Shown: in pieces, positions 58,111-64,000 of the stretch
How the letters are laid out: every line of letters begins with the position of its first letter
How positions within the stretch are numbered: position 1 is the stretch's first letter
Source of the DNA: Dryomyza anilis
Lineage: Eukaryota; Arthropoda; Insecta; Diptera; Dryomyzidae
Reading direction: 5' to 3'
Assembly (NCBI GenBank): GCA_951804985.1
Contig: OX638131.1
Coordinates: 61,078,131 to 61,142,130, forward strand
Length of the DNA stretch: 64,000 bases
Notes under the pieces: model-generated
Database searches by the model: none
The model's input: only the letters and a program-made list of their open reading frames with translations
What the model was told of the DNA's origin: nothing
Made by a program: the position numbers and the translations under genes

Positions 58111-58604
58111 CACTTTAGGACCTTTATGGTCATATATCTCGTAAACCTGACGTGATAGTGCATAAGTTTCTTAGGTGAAATTTCTTCAGGTTTCTCAAGA
58201 CTATAAAAAAATTGTCAAAATGCACAGTGTAATTAAACATCTTACAAATAGGAAGATATTTGTAGAATATTTGGAAAAGGCACTCCATTAGAATTCGAGT
58301 ACATTATATTAATTGAAATAGAAGGAATCAAATGTATTTTTACATAATCTAGAATTAAAACAGTAAAGTAAAGTGAGTAAAATAAAGTGTAATATTTGTG
58401 TTGCCACTTTTTTACACCATTGGATATACTTAATTGTTGTGGATGAATCGAGCATAAGGAAAAAGTACGCTATATTCCTTTTTTGCATATGTCCAATAAC
58501 TCAAAATGTTTGCTATAAGTCGACTGTAAATACCTCAATTTATATTGCTGTTGTGGCAAACATTTCGTAACTATCTGCATATATGTCATATTAAAAAAAT
58601 GTGT

Positions 58605-59560
58605 ACACCAAATCGACCAGCGGCTGGAACTCACCTTCTTCGATTTCAATGAAATTTGGGCAACTGATAAAGGATACCGAGATATGCATTGACCAATTTT
58701 TCCTTATTTTTTTGAACTCTGCTTCCAGAGATACAGTGCTTCAAATTTTCATAAAATCGGCCAAAAATCACTTTTGTATGGTGGTTCATATTCTAATATC
58801 TCTTAAAGTAGCAATACTACAAACTTCGTTGATATCTCGTTTTCAAGGTAATAGAACAGGCTTTTAAAAAAATTAAGAAATAATTCAAGATGGTTTCTGA
58901 TAGCATCATATTTAAAAAATAATTTTTAAAAATGTTTACAAATTTTTTGTATTGAACATTTTTTTTGTTTTCAAAAGTAAAATTTGCAATAATTTTTTAA
59001 TGTATTTGTAACTCTGATTTCGAAAATGGTGTAAGTTTCATCAAGCTGTCCCTAGTTTTTGAGATATATGGGTCATTCCACACCAAATCGACCAAAAAAA
59101 GTAAATTTTGAGATTTTACCTTTTCGATTTCAATGAAATTTAAGCAGCTGGTCAAGCTTATTGCATTAACCATTTTTTTTCGACCACTACTTCCAGAGAT
59201 ACAGTGCTTCCAAGTTACAAAAAATGGGTCAAAAATCACTTTGGTATGGTTGTTCATATTTCAAAATCTCTTAAAGTATATCTGCTAGAAACTCCGTTGA
59301 TGGCTCGTTTTTAAGCTAATAGAACAGGCTTTTAGAAAAATTAAGTTATAACTTCTAAACTTGAACATGTGGCCCGTCGTCATTATCCTAGCACTTCAAA
59401 ATTGATGTCCTTAAAAAGGACCCTTTTTAAAATTCTGAATAAAATCACATATTTTGGTTGATTTAATACAAATGTTCATGCCAAATTTAAAGATGGTATT
59501 TTGATTGCATCATATTTTAAAAAATAATTTTTAGGCTGATGTGGAAATATGTAGCCTTGA
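58605..59560. repeat. Two diverged tandem copies of an about 480-bp unit
   Basis: CACCAAATCGACCA (58609 and 59081), TTCGATTTCAATGAAATTT, CCAGAGATACAGTGCTTC (58724 and 59191) and AATAGAACAGGCTTTTA (58851 and 59320) mark both copies. Open frames 58601-58867 (plus) and 58997-59257 (minus) are in opposite orientation in the two copies and are artefacts. Confidence 0.8.
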
Positions 59561-60059
59561 TACGGATTGTTGCCAGCCTTTCACCCACGGAGCATCATCG
59601 CATTGATGGGGGACGGACGTGTCGCGTCGTCCTCTTATTATAACTCGTATATAATTGTCCGTCGAGTCTGTTTTGGTTTTTGTCGTGCCGTGCAATGTTG
59701 TGATCTAAGTGTCGCCTAGATCTAAGTGTCGTCCAGCGTTTATAATAAACTATTGGAAATAAATAAAACATACAATAAACACATCTTAAATAATAATCAA
59801 CAAAACTCAACAATAGCACTCATAAAATTAAACATAACTACAACAACACAAAACCAGTTTCGCTGCATTTCCAGTCCCAGAAATTCGGCCGCCGTCGTCA
59901 CTATTTGCAATTGCCAACGCAACGGGCTTTTTTATGTCCTCTGCTACAATTGCACATTTATTATTTCGTTTTCTGACCCTTCCTACTCCACGCTAACTGC
60001 GTAACGAAGACAGTGGTGAAGGCCTATCACTCACCACTCTTTAGCTTACGCTCTCGCTG
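59561..60059. other. GC-richer unassigned stretch
   Basis: 59570-59720 is less AT-rich than its surroundings (ACGGACGTGTCGCGTCGTCC). AAGTGTCGCCTAG and AAGTGTCGTCCAG form a short direct repeat at about 59708 and 59727. Possibly an LTR or LINE 5' part; not resolved. Confidence 0.3.
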
Positions 60060-60475
60060 ATTGTCTCAATTGCACGCCCCATATAATCGTAGTGACGTTG
60101 CTTACCAGTTGCAGCAACAACATAGTGTGTCAGATAGTGAATTTAACACTATTTGGGTTAAATTTAAAATCTGTTCACACATCATGCACTTGTGTTTCAA
60201 TTATAGGTATCTTCCTATAATAAGTTGGATGCCTTATCGGATTCGATCTCTAATATATTGGAACAGTTTCCAGGCAGTGAAATTGTTGTTGCTGGTGACT
60301 TTAATGGTTGAGCCACTCGGGTCTATCAACACAGGAGGGCTGTTTGCCGAGTGCAATCAACTCACTCAATTGGTGAAGGAATCGACGCACGTTGGGAAAA
60401 ATGATCAAATAGGCGCGCATGAGGCAAAAACAAAAACTTACGGGAATGTTCCATTTGAATTGCTTATTATATAAA
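60060..60475 (+). pseudogene. LINE endonuclease scrap
   Basis: With frameshifts the text reads SISNILEQFPGSEIVVAGDF and NG (the GDFN motif), then LTQLVKESTHVG. This fits the middle of a LINE endonuclease. Flanking motifs are too decayed for a clade. Confidence 0.45.
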
Positions 60476-61203
60476 AGATAATATAAATATCTCTTACCAC
60501 TTCCGAGTTATAGCTATCTGTATTGAGGCTTATTTCTCAAAAAAAATGGTACAACGATATAATGGTTGTACTTAAATGCGTGTAAAATTTTCATTTATAA
60601 GTGATGGTACAGCCATATGAATTTTATCTGCGCCTTCCTGCGGCTAAAGGTCATTTTTATACCGTATACCTAACCCTTAAATGCTCATGGAAACCGATTT
60701 GAACAAAAGTAGTAAATATATCATCGTTCTTTTTCAGGTATTGGTCGGTATATAAAAGTATATATATTCTTGATCAGCATCACTCAACTAGTCCGTCTAG
60801 CCATGCCCGTCTGTTCAAATCTATGTATCTATGTCTGTATATAAGTCTGTCTGTGTTGGTGTCTGTCAGAAATCACGGTAACTTGAATAATACTCAGAAT
60901 GCAATGAAATTTTGTTTCAATATGTTTTAGCCAAAAATGGTTCTGACTTCAGAAATGAGCCAAATCGGTAAACGGACACGCAGACCTCCCATACATGTCA
61001 CTAATCTATAACTCTTTAGGAACCAATAATTCGTAAATAATTTGAGCTATTATTATAAAATTTAAAATGCAATGTTAGAATTAACTATGTATGTTTTGCA
61101 AAAATGGACGAAATGAATAAATTCTACAATTTCCTCGATTTATCATTTTGTAGTCAATGATGTCATATCCTGCTGGGCATTAATAATAATGCACGATTCT
61201 AAC
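60476..61203. repeat. Dispersed fly-type repeat region
   Basis: TATATTCTTGATCAGCATC at about 60762 and GTCTGTCTGTG further on resemble, from memory, a dispersed repeat abundant in Drosophila and other higher flies. AATATCTCTTACCACTTCCG at 60487 is the complement of a stretch at 4925-4945. No coding sequence. Confidence 0.45.
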
Positions 61204-61669
61204 TAGGTATGTGCAATTAATCGTTTTACCGGAATGTCTGGTTAATCGTAAACACGATATATCAAATTTTCGATATGTCATATTTTTTTTATTAACCTAA
61301 AATACTTTTATTAGGTTAATTAAATTAATTAAAAAACGATTACTCGATTTATCAGAAATATGATTAACTGAAGTACGATTAATTGTTTTGTTATTGGCAT
61401 GATTATAAATAACCATATTATACTTGTTACGCATCTTTTTCGGCATTTGTAATTTTATTATTTTGTTTTTTTTTCAAACAAAACTTTGTTTTGTATATCT
61501 TTTTAAACAGACATTTCTATGTTCTCAAATATTTTGATTAATTGAATTGAATTGTTCTAATTAACCGATTAATCTTATTTTTGGTTAATTAAACAATACG
61601 ATTAATCGAATAATTTGTTAATCGTGATTGCGATTAATTTCCTGTAAAACAATTCAACGCACAGTCCTA
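61204..61669. mobile_element. 466-bp hAT-like MITE with ATTAATCG-rich termini
   Basis: Left TAGGTATGTGCAATTAATCG and the complement of the right end TAGGACTGTGCGTTGAATTG share about 18 of 26 positions, both followed by TTTTAC. Subterminal CGATTAATCG-like palindromes recur throughout. Flanking 8-mers ATTCTAAC and ATTATAAT are only a weak target duplication. No coding. Confidence 0.6.
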
Positions 61670-62520
61670 ATTATAATGGTACTTACTTGTTTACTTTATT
61701 ACGTTACTTTATTACGTTACTTTGAAAAATTAGGATTTTTTAATACTTAGTAGAGTGTTGAGCTCTTTGATGGTTTAACAGTCTTAAATCATGGATAATG
61801 TACGGAATATGTATACACAAATTAATCAAGGTTATATCGATCAAAAATATATATATTATATTTAATTTCTACGCATCAAAAATATATTACAAAATATTTA
61901 ACAAAGTTACTTTTTAAATGTAGGGTATCGGTGTAAGGTAAAACTAAGTATGCTACTCGATTCCCCAAAGAATTATCTTTAAGAATAACTAAATATAGAA
62001 ACACCTATCATTATTAGTATAGACATGAAATTAAAAAAAACAGCCATGCGCTCGTATTTGATCATTTTTACCAACGTGCGTCGCGACGAGCAGTGAAAAT
62101 AATCATTGTCCGTCATGACGCATAACGCATCAGTAAATAATATCTATTTATAGAGTGATCAAAATGGTCGCAGTTGCACACATACATGCATACACAAATA
62201 CTCAAATACCTTACCTACCTATTTTGTGTTGTATTTTCTATGCTCCCTTTTATGGACTGGTTTTTATTTTTGAGTCACGCTTATACCGGTAAATAAATTG
62301 CACATACGTAGAGGCTGCGTTTTGACTCAAAAAATGAATATGAGTACCTCAATGAACGCAATGTATAACAATTATGAACGCGTTTATTATATCAGTTTCG
62401 CTCAAATTAGGCGATTCGCATATACGAAGAATAGTTCATAAATATGATTTTTTTTCCTATATATTACGAACAGTGCCTCAATGAACGGCGATCATTAATG
62501 AATACATTTTTTTTCTGTGC
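61670..62520. other. No recognised gene
   Basis: AT-rich; TTATTACGTTACT is repeated three times near 61700. Otherwise no structure seen. Confidence 0.4.
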
Positions 62521-62524
62521 AACT

Positions 62525-63860
62525 CCAACGGTACTCCAAAACCGATGCTCCAGTTATTAACTAATGCATCCGCAACTGTTGTGGCATCTTAATTCGGCAT
62601 GTGGTAAACTAGAGGCCATTTACTGAAGTAGTCAGTGACGACAAGCACATACTTATTACCCGCATCACTGATTGGAAACTGCTTGGCGACATCCATGGCA
62701 ATACGCTCGAATGGTGATCCCACGTTGTACAAATGCATCCTGACTCGATTTCTGACAGTCGGTCCTTTTGCTAATACACATTTCGAACAACTGCGATTCC
62801 AATCGGAGACTGACTCAAAGCATCTAATCCATTAAAAACGTTTCTTTACTTTTTCGACCGTTTTGTTTATACCCAATGACCTCCACTAGATTCCCTGCTA
62901 ATATCTCATTTATTTTTGCCTTGGGAACAACAATAAAACTTTGAGCGGATGTGCCATCTTAACTTTCCCATACTCGATATAACCAACCATCTTGTAGCTT
63001 TAAGCTATCTCTTCGTATGATAGCTTTCTTTGCTGTTCCTTGAACACCATGATTTTTGTAAAGTCGGGATCATTCTTTTGATCAATTGAATTTTTTCTGA
63101 AGTAAATTTTTCATTGGATAAAACATTCAGCAAACGAATGTTAATTATGTTTCCTTTGCCTTCTTCTTCTGCTCTGAAATCGGAACTCTGTAATCGCTCT
63201 ATCCAACGCCAATTTCGGCCTTCAGGCCTGAAGTAACCATCTTACTGCAGCGTGATCGATTCTCAACTGAAACTGTTGTCCGTACAGATACTTATGGACT
63301 TTCGATTACAGCAAGTTTGGTTCTTTCTTGTCAATTCGTGAAGACTGCCAGCATCATTGACAAAACCTGAAACAATTCGCGTGTAGTAAGTACAGGGTAC
63401 AGAAGAAACTTCGTAGATCATGTATGTCTGGGCCTGGGCCACTCCTTTACGGCAACTATTTTATCTTCATCGGTATGTACTCCTTCTGTGGTAACTCGAT
63501 GACCCATATACTTGATTTCTTTCATGAAAAGTGAGCATTTCTTTGTGCTAATTTTCAATACTTTCGAAAGAATACCTCCTCTAAATTCCTCATATGTTTT
63601 TCAGTGTAAACCTTTCAATACATGCTCCATGAACCGCTAGAATATAGCTGGGGTATTACATAGCCCAAACGATACATCCAGAAATTGCCATAGTTCTTCT
63701 CCAGTACTGAATGCGGTCTTCTCTCCATCGTTCTTATGGATATATACTTTCCATCACGGTTGTGATAAAGATTGCATGTTGCATCTTTAAAATATGAATC
63801 TTGCCCTACGGATAATTGGCAAAAAAATCTGTGTCCAGATATTAGTTTTTGCAAAAATTC
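62525..63860 (-). pseudogene. Ty3/gypsy pol remnant (RT, RNase H, integrase)
   Basis: Reading the minus strand from right to left: SFGLCNTPAIF and RFMEHVLKGLH (RT, about 63600-63680); QLRIDHAAVRWLLQA and LDRAITEFRFQSRRRR (RNase H end, about 63180-63290); DWNRSCSKCVLAKGPTVRNR (zinc-binding module), then GSPFERIAMDVAKQFPISDA and NKYVLVVTDYFSKWPLVYH (catalytic core with both Asp, about 62590-62740). Frameshifts and stops are frequent and the FADD box is not seen intact. No LTR was recognised inside the window; the left end stops before 62525. Confidence 0.8.
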
Positions 63861-64000
63861 AAAAAGTAATTTGTGTTACCTAGAAACATTGGTACATTGA
63901 CCTTGAAAATTTAAAATTCAAAACGATGCCGTATATAAAAGCCGCAAAAGTCGCTGCTTGACGTCAAGCGACGAGTCACCATAATTTACTTGTTAGCGCA
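63861..64000. other. Window end, nothing recognised
   Basis: Includes GTATATAAAAGC at about 63931, which could be a TATA-like motif, but no transcription unit can be tied to it. Confidence 0.3.

Noticed and set aside
58601..59257. Genes on opposite strands (58601-58867, 58997-59257)
   Set aside because: Both lie in copies of the same tandem unit but in opposite orientation, so coding is unlikely.
59570..59760. LTR or promoter island
   Set aside because: GC-richer than its surroundings, but no paired copy, primer site or TG...CA boundary was found.

Overview
The window looks like AT-rich nuclear DNA of an insect, most probably a higher fly. The reasons are a glycoside hydrolase 27 exon closest in wording to dipteran alpha-galactosidases, the mix of BEL/Pao, Osvaldo-like Ty3/gypsy, copia, Maverick/Polinton, CR1/Jockey-like and R1/I-like elements, and a dispersed repeat near 60.75 kb that resembles one common in Drosophila and relatives. 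The species is not identified; this is inference.

Layout. 1-4234 is one uninterrupted (TATATATT)n array. The only recognisable host coding sequence is a single phase-0 exon at 5334-5765 (minus) carrying the catalytic core of an alpha-galactosidase/alpha-N-acetylgalactosaminidase. Almost everything else is transposon-derived. 9.2-12.9 kb holds an LTR, primer-binding site and gag with a degenerate RING-like motif, then a copia integrase piece and a minisatellite. 13.2-23.1 kb is a broken Maverick (minus) whose major-capsid gene is split by an R1/I-like LINE (about 14099-22185), itself split by a BEL element (16859-21083) with matching 5-bp target duplications. 23.7-28.6 kb holds a tRNA-derived SINE, MITEs, a solo LTR and a LINE 3' end. 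28.7-32.9 kb is a nearly intact CR1/Jockey-type LINE (minus) with a PHD-finger ORF1 and an ORF2 that lacks an AUG but is reachable through a canonical -1 slippery heptamer.

34.5-42.5 kb is a nest of foldback/TA-target elements with at least five insertions. 43.3-47.7 kb is a second LINE (minus), disrupted by a repeat that carries a LINE 3' end and a TA-target MITE with 74-bp inverted termini. 48.6-51.5 kb is a tandem dimer of a hAT-like foldback element made of 59-bp repeats. 51.8-54.2 kb is a decayed R1/I-like LINE (minus). 54.2-62.5 kb holds a SINE, MITEs, diverged tandem repeats and a LINE endonuclease scrap. 62.5-63.9 kb is a decayed gypsy pol (minus).

No operon-like or defence-like gene system is visible. 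The value of the window lies in the nesting order, in insertion sites that can be compared with empty copies inside the same window, and in a few unusual element architectures.
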